Source: Deroplatys truncata | Lineage: Eukaryota > Arthropoda > Insecta > Mantodea > Mantidae | Reading direction: 5' to 3' | Assembly (NCBI GenBank): GCA_030765065.1 | Contig: CM060979.1 | Span: 12,987,001 to 13,051,000 of the forward strand | DNA: 64,000 bases | Shown here: one piece after another, positions 9,998 to 20,866 of the stretch | Numbering within the stretch: the stretch's first letter is position 1 | Layout: every line of letters begins with the position of its first letter | Notes under the pieces: generated by a model | What the model was told of the DNA's origin: nothing | Databases searched by the model: none | The model's input: the letters and a program-made list of their open reading frames with translations, nothing else | Made by a program: the position numbers and the translations under genes

Positions 9998-10780
9998 GAC
10001 TAAGAACAATATGGTTGGCTATGAAGCCATTGCTCTATAGCACTCCAGTATTTTGACAATAGGTTGGTGTGTTGATCGAAAATGGGGTAGTGGAGTAGGT
10101 GGTTTCTCTCCATATCTTCAACTTCACAGACAGGGCATATAGGAGACAGCTATGTCAGTCCTGTGTGGATGTTTGTTGAGGTAGTTATGAACTATTAATA
10201 ATCTAAAAAAAGTGCTACAGAGGATTTTCTTGGTAGTGTAGTAATTCTAGTCATGTTATGTAGATTTCCCCATTGTTTTCCTTTTGTTTGTGATGCATAT
10301 TCTTCTTTAAGTTTAGTATTATAAATTGATTTAATTATGCTTTTGATAGAGTGATAAGACAGTGGACCATTAATGATTTTGATGTAATTTTACTACCTTT
10401 CTTGGCCAGAAAATCAGCTGTTTCATTACCATCTACTCCACAGTATGCTGGTATCCATTGAAGTACTCTCTTCTATTTAAATTAGTTAATTGTTTTTGGC
10501 ACAGTATCATATGCTATGAATATTATTGCTGCTTTAGAGTCAGATATTATTACAACTGTCTTAAATTTGTTTATAAGCTGAGAAGAATTGCTAAAATTTC
10601 ACCATCAAAATTTGTAGAATTTGAACTTAATCTTCTTTGAAAAGAAAAGAGTGGACATACTGCACCAGCACTATCTATATAGAGCAATATATTGAATGTT
10701 GACGTCCCATATGAAAAGGATCTCATTGTACAGTTTGTCCATCTACAAGTCGCAGGAGGAAGCATGGCAGTGAATCCAGG
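9998..10780 (-). pseudogene. LINE RNase H and C-terminal fragment
   Basis: On the minus strand: ILLYIDSAGAVCPLFSFQRR, NSTNFDGEILAILLSL, KTVVIISDSKAAIIF, VLQWIPAYCGVDGNETADFL and AKKGSKI. A C-terminal CPVC...H zinc region and EQWLHSQPYCS follow near 10000-10130. These are RNase H motifs (acidic D, E, D and the GNE.AD end) as in I/R1-type LINEs. The reading frame is interrupted several times between 10150 and 10480. It differs enough from the copy at 945-2185 to be another family. Confidence 0.7.
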
Positions 10781-10803
10781 CTGATGAGTCTCCGAAACAT
10801 GTC
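10781..10803 (+). ncRNA. Reduced hammerhead-like motif
   Basis: CTGATGA (10781-10787), only six bases, then GAAA (10794-10797), the palindrome ACATGT as stem III, and C as cleavage base (GUC). Stem II is almost absent and stem I is poor, so activity is doubtful. It sits 19 bp inside the right inverted repeat, the position seen in the Penelope-derived element at 5196-5963. Confidence 0.3.
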
Positions 10804-10870
10804 TTTTATCAGTAACTTCTGGTGTGAAAATGAAGCTAGAATAATAAAAATGTCAATTTGTGCATACAAG

Positions 10871-11678
10871 TCCAAATTTTATGCTTGCATTGCATGCATG
10901 TAGAAAGAATTCTGTATTTCTTTCTCCATGCAATGCCAGTTTCTGAACAATGCATGGTTTTACAGCATTTATTCCATGGTACGCTTCCATTTGGCCATGC
11001 CACGCCATTTTAAAAGTTGATTTGTTGTTTGCTTGATACAGAACTTTTTATGTCCTACTTATTTATAAAGACTGGATTAATTTTCATATTGGATATTATT
11101 AATTATGTTATTCAATTTGAAACTTCCAGGTAGGCTCAAACGATTTCTGCATGTAGTTTACAAATCTAAACCCATGCCAACTTCTTATGTTACTCCTATG
11201 GCTGCATTGTTAATGGTCTTACCTCACACCTATGCTTACGCTGTGTTATATTAGTGTTACATCTTTGGTATGAATGGAGCCTAAGGCTCATTGCACCGTT
11301 AGATAAGCTTCAGTTTACTTGAATCCAGCTAAAGAAAAAAAGAGAAGCATTTTCTTACATGTGCTTTTTTCCATTGACCAATTGCATTGTTCTAAATATG
11401 AAAAACATCACAGCTACTGTAATTGTTCTGATATACTTCAATGTAGCTTATTGCTTCATTATCATAAGTCCTAATAAGAGCATCATGTCTACTCAATCCA
11501 GAATACGTAACCAAGCAACTGCTCAAAGCTTTTGTTTGCTTTAAATGTATGTACACTTATGACAAAATATTTACATAATAAACAAAACACCTTTGAAAAT
11601 CATAATTTGCTGAAATTTTAGTGTTAATCTGAGAAGAATTTGAGTTGATTAGTAACCATTATACATCACACTAGTAAC
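10871..11678. other. No gene recognised; small local palindrome
   Basis: AT-rich sequence without coding signal. A local inverted repeat near 10884-10935 pairs GCATTGCATG...GTAGAAAGA with TTTCTTTCTCCATGCAATGC. Its role is unknown. Confidence 0.4.
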
Positions 11679-11680
11679 TA

Positions 11681-12792
11681 CTGTCCATTCCAAACCAGCG
11701 TTCCCTCTGATGTAAACAGAAGCAGGTGCTCCTGCTTGTCACGAACCTAAGAACATACTCTTACACCAAAGTAAATAGTTCCTTAATACATATATTGTAT
11801 TATGAAATATTAGCGTAGGAAAGGTATACAACTGCACATTTTATTGCGGTTATCATAAGAACTCATTGCTAAAGGTAATGGATATATACCAACTGTTAAG
11901 AGATTACAAAATATGATTTCCGTCTGCTATTGCGCTAACGGTGAGAGTATCTTGCTTGTTAATACCAACCGTATGCATGACTGCCATTCTCTTACATATA
12001 CAAGAAATGCAGCAATGAGTTCCCAGAGGTGCTATCTGAGTACCGAATAAACACTTTGCATAACACAGGAAATATGATAAGTGAACAGGCATTCATAATA
12101 TGCTAGTACACATATGCTCAGCTCAGGTCAAATTTTGTGATTTAGTCAGTTGATATTTGAGTTCACATGGCAGAGGAAGGTGCATGTGGTGCGAATAAAC
12201 TGTTCAAACACAAAAGCAGGAAACAGTTAAAAAGTGGCAAAAAACAAACAGCTCTTCATATGTTTAACTCACTATTAGAAAAATATCCGACACTTGCATT
12301 ATTGCATATTATGAAACTAATATCGGATTTTACAGGCGTTTCAGTGAGAAGTGTAACCAAAGCGAGCAGGGAATATAAACAGACATAACAGAACATAAAA
12401 GAGGATAAAATGTGGGAACTTGTTTTGTGTGCGATAGCGCTGTGGAATTGTGGATAAGCTTGTCATTATTTTGGAGAGTAGTTCTGATTCCGATATGACA
12501 GCTGAGTCATCTTCGGAGGATTCAGATTTGGGTGTTGCACTTTTGCCCAAGGATTGTGATTAACGTAAGTAAAATGTTCCTTTCTATATACTTATAAAAT
12601 CGATTGTTACTTCAGGTTGCATTTTGAACTATGATTCTCATGCAGGACGCATTTTTATAGATTTAAACAGTGTTCAACAAGCACATGAGAGGGTAAGAAG
12701 CAGCCATTAGGGGCGGGATTGCGAACTACTTTCGTGCGGATAATACAAAGAGTTTGTTTTCAGTGAAAGGCACTCTGGTTTGGAATGGACAG
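11681..12792 (+). mobile_element. TA-target DNA transposon, internally deleted
   Basis: A 1112-bp element with ends CTGTCCATTCCAAACCAG and its inverse, flanked by TA (11679-11680, 12793-12794). It keeps a transposase N-terminal frame at 12167-12388 and an acidic C-terminal remnant near 12447-12559 but lacks the catalytic middle. TA duplication and protein parts place it in the IS630/Tc1/mariner group. Confidence 0.75.
12167..12388 (+). CDS. N-terminal fragment of a Tc1/mariner-group transposase
   Basis: 73 codons starting MAEEGACGANKLFKHKSRKQ, with NSLLEKYPTLALLHIMKLIS and DFTGVSVRSVTKASREY, a helix-turn-helix region shared with the related fragment at 37608. The frame ends without a DDE domain. 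Further on, VDKLVIILESSSDSDMTAES and DSDLGVALLPKDCD (about 12447-12559) is the acidic C-terminus expected of the same protein, so the catalytic core was deleted. Confidence 0.6.
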   Translation: MAEEGACGANKLFKHKSRKQLKSGKKQTALHMFNSLLEKYPTLALLHIMKLISDFTGVSVRSVTKASREYKQT

Positions 12793-13055
12793 TAGGAACA
12801 TTTAAGGAACAATTGAAGATCTAAGTGCAAGAACCAGATAATGACCACTTTTTGTGAAGTTTAGGTTTTTATGCCAAATTGAAGCCACATATGCCCTCCA
12901 TCTGTCACTATAAGCATTTTAATAAATTACAGCTACTTTCCTCACTAGATGGAGTTTAAGTTTCAGCTGAGTCTGCTTTGAGTGCAAGAAGTAGATAATA
13001 ACCGGAAGTGTCCAGTTCTTGCATTCAGCTGTTATCTTGCATTGTCACTGACAGA

Positions 13056-13385
13056 ATGATGGCAAAGAATAGTGAAGCAATGTTGGCTGACGCTAATTCA
13101 GATTTCGATTCAGAGGTAAGTAATAGCATGTATATACTAAATACACTTTATTAGTAATTTTATTACTATTTAAAGATTATTATTTTTAACAGATTTGTTG
13201 TAATCTGAAAGTTAATAATATTGTGATATTTTAGGTACCAGCGCTAAGTTCTGTTGAATATTCCCTGGTAAAGCTCAGGAAAAGGGCAAGGAATGAAGAC
13301 TATTGGAGTAGAAATGTTAGAAAAAGGAATATCTTGCATGGAGAAGAATACCTATGTTCCAACATCAGGAAAACATTCCTGTAAC
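13056..13385 (+). pseudogene. Element 2 transposase, 5' exons
   Basis: Exon 1 at 13056-13115 encodes MMAKNSEAMLADANSDFDSE and ends at GTAAGT; exon 2 starts after TTTTAG at 13235 with VPALSSVEYSLVKLRKRARN, EDYWSRNVRKRNILHGEEY. The frame is then lost, with further similarity in other frames to about 13600 (VAHDCACKRNAHPN, NTQNACLMGLIICHNVQRF). This mirrors element 1, whose first exon also ends after about 30 codons. Confidence 0.55.
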
Positions 13386-13826
13386 GACAGTTGCTCATGA
13401 TTGTGCATGTAAACGAAATGCACATCCAAATTCTCATATGAAGTTAAGCAGAAAATTCTTGATCGTTTCAATAATCTCAGTGATAACACTCAGAATGCAT
13501 GCTTGATGGGATTAATTATCTGTCATAATGTTCAGAGATTCGTGTTTAATGAAGCAGAATTAGTTTACATTCAAATATACACGAAAAAGTACTGGTACTA
13601 ACATATAAATAGCGAAATATGTACATAAATGCCTGTAATGTTTAACTTTTTTATGGGAGGCGTCCTGTTCTCAGTTTGAAATTGAGGAAAAATACGAAAT
13701 TGGCTACCGGAAGGAATGGTACAGAAAGCAAAGATGAAATTCAGCTAAATGTAAAAAACAGGGCTTCATCATTTAAACACAAGATAATTCCTATATAGAA
13801 ATAATGTGTAGCATCTAATATAGGTA

Positions 13827-15076
13827 CGAGGTGTGATCAAAAAGTTTCTGGAATGGCTTCACAACAATGCTGACCGGCAGACTGTACATGCAACATTCCT
13901 TCCTGATAAAAATGAGAGGTCACGTGACTTCCTGTGACCATACAGTGACGAGGTAGACACTCTGAAGTGAACATGTGTTTTGCATGTGCTGCGATTTTTC
14001 CGCGTAGCAAAAATGTCAGATTATGAAGAACAAAGAACGAGCATCAAATTTTGCTTCAAACTTGGTAAAACTGTAACAGAAACCTATGAAATGTTAAGAA
14101 CAGCTGATGGGGAGGAAGTTATGGGCAAAATTCAAGCATTTGAGTAGTTTTCAAAATTTAAAAGTGATGTGACGTCAGTTAAAGATACAGATCGTTCGGG
14201 GCGACCCTGTTCCAGCAAAACTGATGAAAATAGCAATCAGGTGAGGGTCTTAAATGATAGGCGTATTACAATAAGAGAACTGTCTGCCTCATTAGGGCTC
14301 TCCTTTGGAAGTGTTCAAAGCATTTTGAAAAACAATTTGGAGATGAGAAGAATTGCTGCCAAGTTCGTGCACCGCCTGCTTTCAAATGACCAAAAGGAAA
14401 GTCGTGTGATTGCCTGCACAGTTCTTAAAGAACAGCTACAAAATGACCCAAAGTTCATGGAGAAAATTATTACTGGTGATGAAACATGGACTTATGGGTC
14501 CTTCATCTCCACACTCAAAAAAGACCAGACAAGTTCGATCCAAAGTGAAGTCAATGATGATTGTGTCTTTTGACATTAAAGGCATTGCACATAAGGAATT
14601 TGTGCCACAGGGTCAAACAATGAATCAAGTGTTCTACAAACAAGTGCTGCAAAGATTAAGAGAGAATGTGCGACGCAAACGGCCGGAGGTTCCTGCATCA
14701 TGACAATGCACCCTCGCACAAAGCCCTTTCTGTTCGCCAATTTTTGGATAAAAATAGGATGAATACTGTTCTCCATCCTGCCTATTCTCCAGATTTGGCA
14801 CCAGCAGACTTTTTTCTTTTCCCGCAACTTAAAATGCGGCTCCGAGGACACCGTTTTGAGGACATTGATGTCATCCATCGCGAATTGCAGAAAGCTATGA
14901 ACATGTTGAAAGAACAGGACTTCCAGAGGTAGTTCCAACAGTGGCAGAAGTGCTGGGACAAGTGTATCAACTCCCAAGTAGACTACTTCGAGGGTGACAG
15001 TGCAGATTAGACAAACAAAACAAACTGTTGTGTAGTATTTATGACGTCATTCCGGAAACTTTTTGATCACACCTCA
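13827..15076 (+). mobile_element. Mariner (DD34D) inserted in element 2
   Basis: 1250 bp between TA duplications (13825-13826, 15077-15078). The terminal inverted repeats read CGAGGTGTGATCAAAAAGTT and, reversed, TGAGGTGTGATCAAAAAGTT. It contains a broken transposase gene. The insertion splits element 2 between its N-terminal and catalytic coding regions, so it is younger than element 2. Confidence 0.9.
14013..15010 (+). pseudogene. Mariner transposase, broken
   Basis: It starts MSDYEEQRTSIKFCFKLGKT. It contains the helix-turn-helix region (RSGRPCSSKTDENSNQVRVL; ITIRELSASLGLSFGSVQSI), the first catalytic Asp in ITGDETWTYG, the second in FLHHDNAPSHKAL and the third in YSPDLAPADFFLFPQLK, and ends QVDYFEGDSAD. 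Spacing between the last two Asp is 34 residues, the mariner DD34D pattern. An in-frame TAG follows IQAFE near 14146, there is a deletion with frameshift just after the TWTYG motif, another frame change near 14690, and a stop near 14930. It is inactive. Confidence 0.9.
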
Positions 15077-15099
15077 TATATTATTCAGCCTACTGTATT

Positions 15100-15889
15100 A
15101 TGTTTATAAACCTTCTAGTTCCTGTAGTAACTACAGGTGAGCTGTTCTATAAGAGACAACTTTGGGTGTTTAACATGGGTATATTTTCTTGTACAACTGG
15201 AGGGTCGAAAAGTACATATATGCTGAAATTTGCAGAAGGAAGGCATCCAATGAAACTTTAAATTTTGAAACATTACATAGAGAACTATGTTGATGAGAAA
15301 GTTAAAACCCTGCATCTCTTTGTGACAACTGTGTGGGGCAAAACAAGAATATGTTGATGGTGCAGCATTTAAACACACTTACTGCTTTGGAAAGATTTAG
15401 TATAATATATCACCATTTCCCATCATGCCCTGTGATTGAGCATTTGCACAAATGGAGAAGATCAAGCGAAAGAAAGAGTATGTCTTTGTGCCCGAAGAAT
15501 ACGATATGATATTGCATCATCAGCATCAAAGAAATTTACGGTAGTGAAAATAGATCAGAAAATCATACTGGACCTTAAAGGACATCTTCAGTCATTATTA
15601 AAGAAAACAATAAGGAATAATAATGAATCATTTACAATCAGTAAATATCGTCAGTTTATTTGGGAAAGGAAGTAAGTATCCGTTTCTGTTGCTCAAGACA
15701 CCCTGGTTCACTCTAAATTTTGCGTATTTCAGACCCAGCAAATCCCTACCTTATATGCCCATGAGCTGTATCAGGGTTCCATTTCCACCGAAAAGAAAGA
15801 AGTACTGTGATATGATGAATTTGGTTCACAAATATATTCCTCCTGTACAGGTACAGACAAAGGCAAGAAGATGGGAATGGAGATTCTGA
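15100..15889 (+). pseudogene. Element 2 transposase, catalytic half
   Basis: After the mariner: VVTTGELFYKRQLWVFNMGI, FSCTTGGSK, a DNCVGQNKNMLMVQHL segment, IYHHFPITGHA, then RIRYDIASSASKKFTVVKID (15482-15560) and SKSLPYMPMSCIRVPFPPKR (15740-15800). It aligns in order with element 1 (YYSRQLYI; ADGCCGQNKN; FPIPGHS), supporting one superfamily. Several frame changes break it. The function assignment as transposase is by position and shared architecture. Confidence 0.5.
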
Positions 15890-16597
15890 AGCTGAAAGTG
15901 TAGTGTCTTACCACAAGGTATAAACCTCTACTGAGGTAGTATTTGTTGAGTTTCTATTAAGGAAGCCTTCATACATGGATCTTCAAATATCATTGTATGT
16001 TGACATAAAAAATTGCTGTATGAAAACTGTTTTTATCTTGCATTATACTAGTTCATGCATTCCACGAAACTTTTGGGTGCAAGAAATGGATAATTCTAGC
16101 ACATATTTTTCTTGATTTTATATATTTCTCAGTTACTTGGTAGCCAGAAAATTGTCAGACTGGTGCACTTTAACTTCTATTTTCATACTAAATCAATGTA
16201 ATCTATGAAATGTAAATATAATACAGTGTTTAAAGTTTTTCTCGCTTTTCTCAAAACTATCCCTTTGGTTATTATCTAGTTCTTGCATTCATGTCTTCAA
16301 TTGGTCGACTTAACACTCATGGATTTCACTTACACATAATTAATGCAGGTACATGTTTTTGTAGCAGCTGATGATATGTAGACAAGGTGCTCTGAAAACA
16401 TGTTCCTGCATTGGTTATACGAGGGTGGTCTGAAAAGTTTCCGACCTCAACATGAAGATGGCAGCACTCGTAAATAAAAGCTAGTGAATTTCGTTGTTCA
16501 TCTGTTGACAGTTACTCACCAAAGTTTCAGCCATTTTGGATGCTCAGTTGTTAAGTAACAGTCGTTTGAGTGAGGTGATGCGAGTGTTTTTATAAAA

Positions 16598-17625
16598 ATG
16601 GACAAAATCGAGTATCGGGCTGTCATTAAATATTTGTTTTTAAAAGGCAATACGCCTATGCAAATCAAAGATGTTGGATTCTGTGTATGGGGACTCTGCA
16701 CCATCATTTACCACAGTGAAATTTTGGGCAGCTGAATTTAAACGTGGCCATAAGAGCTTGGGAAACGATGAACGTTCGGGACGTTCAAAAATTGCAACTA
16801 CCGACGAAAACATCGCCAAAGTTCACCAAATCGTCTAAACGACCACCGAATTAAAGTGAGAGAGATAGCAGAGGCTATGAACATGTCAAAAGAATGTGTT
16901 TGTCACATATTAAATCAACATTTACATATGAGAAAGCTGTCTGCGTGTTGGGTGCTGCGTTTGCTCACGTTTGACCAAAAACATGTTCGAATGAACATTT
17001 CCAATGCTCTGTTGGCACAGTTTAGGCGCTGATTAATTACTGTAGATGGAACTTGGATACACCATTATATGCCCGAAACAAAAATACAGTCCAAACAGTG
17101 GCCTGCAAAGGGGGAACCGGCTCCAAAAAAAGCAAAAACTGTTTTTTCAGCTGGGAAAGTGATGGCGACTGTTTTTTTGGGATAGTCATGGAGTTATTGT
17201 AATCGATTATCTTCTAAAAGGAAAAACCATTATAGGAGCATACTACGCATCATTACTTGACAAGCTGAAGACAGAACTTGCGGAAAAACGGCCACATTTG
17301 CAGAAAAAGAAAATCCTGTTTCACCAAGACAACGCACCGTCTCACACCTCAGCGGTTGCAATGGCGAAAATCCACGAATTATGGTTTGAACTGCTTGACC
17401 ATCCGCCTTACTCACCAGATCTAGCCCCAAGCGACTTCTTTTTGTTCCCTCATCCGAAAATTGCGCTCGGAGGACAGAGATTTTCGTCAAATGAAGAGGC
17501 AATCACCTTCGTGAACAATTATTTTGCAGAGAAAAACGCTGAGTACTATTTGGACGGGTTACAGAGATGGGAGCATCGCTGGGAGAAGCGTGTAGAGTTA
17601 CAAGAAGACTATGCTGAAGAACACA
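16598..17625 (+). pseudogene. Mariner transposase, broken (copy A)
   Basis: It begins MDKIEYRAVIKYLFLKGNTP; frameshifts appear within the first 70 codons, and a later part is missing several residues around LLAQFRR. The catalytic region is preserved in VDGTWIHHYMPETKIQ (note Gly for the usual Glu after the first Asp), FHQDNAPSHTSAVAMAKIHE and YSPDLAPSDFFLFPHPKIAL, ending DGLQRWEHRWEKRVELQEDY. The usual stop is replaced by a poly-A expansion at about 17634-17673. It is inactive. Confidence 0.9.
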
Positions 17626-17632
17626 ACAACAA

Positions 17633-17633
<1 letters not shown>

Positions 17634-17673
<40 letters not shown>
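17634..17673 (+). repeat. Poly-A tract inside mariner copy A
   Basis: An uninterrupted run of about 40 A at the end of the mariner coding region; the sister copy at 36420-36450 has only short A-rich sequence, so the run expanded after insertion. Confidence 0.9.
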
Positions 17674-17675
<2 letters not shown>

Positions 17676-17762
17676 AAAAACTGTCTTGTATCTTTATTAG
17701 GTCGGAAACTTTTCAGACCACCCTCATATGTAAGTGAAACCCATGAGTGTTAAGTCGACCAA

Positions 17763-18154
17763 TTCAAAACCATAAATGTTTAATATTGGCTTCACTGTGT
17801 AAAGTTTTTCCTACACTGGATTTAACTAGAAACATGTTTTGGAGATCAATAGTCTCCATTTTCAACTTATGTTTGACTGTTGATTCCATTTTTAATGTAG
17901 GTGAGTTTTAGCTCTCTTGTGATGGTTCCAGGAACTACTGAAAAAAATCTTTTTGTGGAATTTCTAAATTGACAAATCTTGTATTTGTTTTTTCAAATAT
18001 AGATTTGTTCCCTAATGACCAGTTCCTTTGCTCTGCTAACTGTTTTAAGACAGTCCAGAAATCAGCGGCCACTGATGATTTTTTTAAACATGCTATATTT
18101 TAATTGCCTGAGTATTCTTTATCCCTAATTTCAGAAATTCTTCTTTGTTTTCCT
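17763..18154. other. No gene; decayed hammerhead-like motif
   Basis: On the minus strand at about 17866-17829: TTGAAAATGGAGA, a 7-base loop, TCTCCAAAAC and the palindrome ACATGT. Stem II (GGAGA/TCTCC) is perfect but both catalytic cores are altered. It is probably a Penelope-type relic. The rest shows nothing recognisable. Confidence 0.35.
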
Positions 18155-18157
18155 TAA

Positions 18158-19027
18158 AGTGAGTCCACACTGTTCATCACATCAACAATTAACAAACGCT
18201 TCATTTAACATGTTGTAAATGTGAACTTTTAACATTCCATCCACTGGCTGACTTGTTGGGACAACAAAATCTCTCAACTAAAAGCAAAATGGACTCCAGT
18301 GATGAGGATTTGGCTATTGCTATTTGTATCTGTGCTTGGTATGAATGAAAAACAAAAGAAGGTGACAAGGCTCTATCTTGTAAATCAGCACAGGAGTAAA
18401 AGTAGTTTGAATGAGCTTAAAATTTAGGATAGGTTTGGCTTCAATAATTTCTTGAGAATGAGTGAAAGTGACTTCAACTTTGACTTGAGCAAGGATTCTA
18501 ACCTATAATTCTCAAAAAGGACACACATTTGAGAGCAGCTTCCAACTGCGACTTGAAGCTTTTTTTTGGGGCATTTTTTGCAATTCTCTAGCAAAGCAAG
18601 GCTATGTTCCCCCCCCCCCTAACATTGTCTCAACAATAAATTGCAACATAATTCAATATAACTGTCCGTCAATTTTAATTACATATATTACAACATTCCA
18701 CAATGATAGACTCAACATTATATTTGATTAATGGAAGTGTCTTTTCTTTCATCCATTCAATAACTTCACGTGAAGCAAACCAAATCAAGGATACAACCAC
18801 AGAACAGCACGAGTCAACACGGAACTACTGAACACAATAACCTGAAGGAATCAGAAGTATGCCATTGCCATGGTTACAGTCCAGAAACTTCCAAAGCTAG
18901 CCCGATCACATACGAAGAGCTAATTGACTTAACAAGTTTTCCATCAAAGACGGAAAATACCCAACACTCTCTGTTAACATGTTGCACTCGATAAGTTTTG
19001 TTAAATGTTAATCAGTGTAGACATGGC
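18158..19027 (+). mobile_element. PIF/Harbinger-like element, internally deleted
   Basis: 870 bp between TAA duplications (18155-18157, 19028-19030). The ends AGTGAGTCCACACTG and, reversed, GCCATGTCTACACTG form an imperfect TIR. At 18290 on, MDSSDEDLAIAICICAW followed, after frame changes, by NFLRMSESDFNF resembles the N-terminus of Harbinger transposases. The nuclease core is missing. Confidence 0.6.
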
Positions 19028-19030
19028 TAA

Positions 19031-20657
19031 ATGGAGAACTGTTTAGTTGTTGCATTCAATTTTATATATTCCAGACATTTTGTTCAGGGAAATGGGTCCT
19101 ATGTTCTTGAATTAAAATGTCTATTGACTGGTGTAAGATGAATGTTGTGTTTTTTGAAGATTTTGTTAAAGCTGGAATGTGAATTTGTTGAAGTTTATTC
19201 CCTCTTTTTCTTTTATCGTAAGGTTCTTCATTTTAGTTCTGCTCATTTTTTTTTAACGATCAAGCGTTTATAATCATTCAGTTCTGCAATTCTACAGTTT
19301 TTTTTTTTTATTCTTTTATGTACTCTGTTTCTGAAAGAGACAGAAACCAATCTCTGAACTAAACCGTTGAAAACAGCTTGTTTGTGTCATATGGGGTTAT
19401 ATGTAGTTGGATATGTGATGTATAATGGTCAGTAATTGACTCAAAATCTTTCCAAATTATTAAATTATACCTTTATCTTTAATATCCTAAAAACAAAAAT
19501 TCAGTATTACTTATAAAACATAAATTGGTGTATATACAGAAAGTTTATCTTTCAGGATAATTAGGAAGACAAAATGAGTTGAACGTCTATAACAACTTGA
19601 GGCATTACCTTTACCAATGAAGAAATAAGTCTTTAGATCAATTAGGTTATAATGAAGTTCTACATGTGCAACAGACTTTAGAAATGAAATCAACAGAGAA
19701 ATATGAGACACTATAGTTCAATACCAACCTTTTAATCTTTGGCTTTGTGGGCATTATAATGAAGGGGCAGGGGAGGTCGACTGATTTCAGTTCCAAAATT
19801 GTTTGCTTTTAGGCAATAACATACGTATAAAATTGCTTCTGTAGTGTTAATTAGTATTCCTGCCTGACAATACTGTTTCATCACATGCATTCTCCAACTT
19901 AGCAAGCTCAGATATCAAACTTATTGAAGATCCTTTACTTTGCCAGTATTGTAAATGCCTACCAAAAGATGAAAATTAGGATGTTAGACCAACTGTCTAA
20001 AAGTTCGTATAACAAAACACTTGTAAAATGTAAATTTATCATAATGTCATTTATAGGACAAAGTACTCCTTTCATGACACAAAAACACAATTACCCTTAA
20101 TGACTCATGATATTATCTAAAGTGGAATCCATACTGCACCTCCAAATTATATTGCAATATCAAAACTATTTATATCAAAATGTAAAAAGGAAGAATGGAT
20201 GCTCTCTCTATCTCAGCAACAAAAATATTCACAGACCTGTTCATAGCGTGTAATTTCCTTAAGAATAATTCAGCTCCTTTGGTGCTGTAAACTTGCCATT
20301 ACATAACATTTTCTTGCTGAGGAAATATGCATTTTAACATAACAGGAATCCATAAAGCCATAAATATTCATTGCTGCACAATATATACATAAAGCAATGC
20401 ATCCACGTTCAAAAATAAAACCTTACTTATTTACAACCAAGTTAACTTTTAAATTCATTCATCCATTAATGGCAATTGTAAATAACATATCTGAAAATTT
20501 TGTACAAATTTTATGTATATATTGATACACCTTAATAACAGTTAAGGCATAAAAAGTGATTCACATATTTCTATCAGAATTTTAAAAAAAAGGTCATATT
20601 TACAGTATCATACAAGTTTAACAAGAGTTTTGACTTTCACACCATGTTACACCACAG
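19031..20657 (-). other. Probable Nedd4 3' UTR and downstream sequence
   Basis: AT-rich stretch immediately downstream of the Nedd4 stop codon. No coding region, transposon terminus or repeat was recognised. A TTTATT (AATAAA on the minus strand) occurs near 19307, which would imply a 3' UTR of about 1.35 kb, but this is weak evidence. Confidence 0.35.
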
Positions 20658-20774
<117 letters not shown>

Positions 20775-20866
20775 TCAAAATCAGTGGTTAACTTGGTTTA
20801 CACAATCATGCATTTAACTAAACTTCAAAAATAATCCTTTGTTCTAGGTTAGTAATGTTCTTTAAA

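Larger units (their letters stand above)
9948..10870 (-). repeat. Inverted repeats enclosing a LINE RNase H fragment
   Basis: About 49 bp at 9948-9996 are repeated inverted at 10822-10870 with few differences (core CTAGAATAATAAAAATSTCA and AATTTGTGCATACAAGT). Between them lies a minus-strand LINE RNase H fragment whose reading ends at the left arm. The left arm may therefore be the LINE 3' UTR, but its inverted copy upstream is not explained by that. Confidence 0.65.
12814..16299 (+). mobile_element. DNA transposon 'element 2', sibling of element 1, split by a mariner
   Basis: Inverted ends: TGAAGATCTAAGTGCAAGAA at left and, reversed, TGAAGACATGAATGCAAGAA at right, followed by CYAGATAATRACC. 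The motif TGCAAGAACYAGATAATRACC recurs at 12826, 12983, 13013 (partial, inverted), 16078 (degenerate) and 16267 (inverted). Layout and protein match element 1: two-exon 5' end, Cys-rich N-terminus, and a central FYKRQLWVFNMGI...GQNKN region. A mariner interrupts it at 13827-15076; without that it is about 2.2 kb. Exact ends are uncertain by one or two bases. Confidence 0.7.
16420..17726 (+). mobile_element. Mariner (DD34D), family shared with 35212-36500
   Basis: 1307 bp between TA duplications (16418-16419, 17727-17728). Ends CGAGGGTGGTCTGAAAAGTT and, reversed, TGAGGGTGGTCTGAAAAGTT, continuing TCCGACCT. It is nearly identical in sequence to the copy at 35212-36500, so both amplified from one source. 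Confidence 0.92.
16301..17762. mobile_element. Foldback MITE split by a mariner
   Basis: Outer arms TTGGTCGACTTAACACTCAT (16301 on) and the inverse ending at 17762, flanked by a 5-bp duplication TTCAA (16296-16300, 17763-17767). After removing the mariner at 16420-17726 about 155 bp remain, nearly all palindromic: AATGCAGG..ACATGTTTT at 16345-16365 pairs with AAAACATGTTCCTGCATT at 16396-16412. No coding capacity. Confidence 0.75.
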
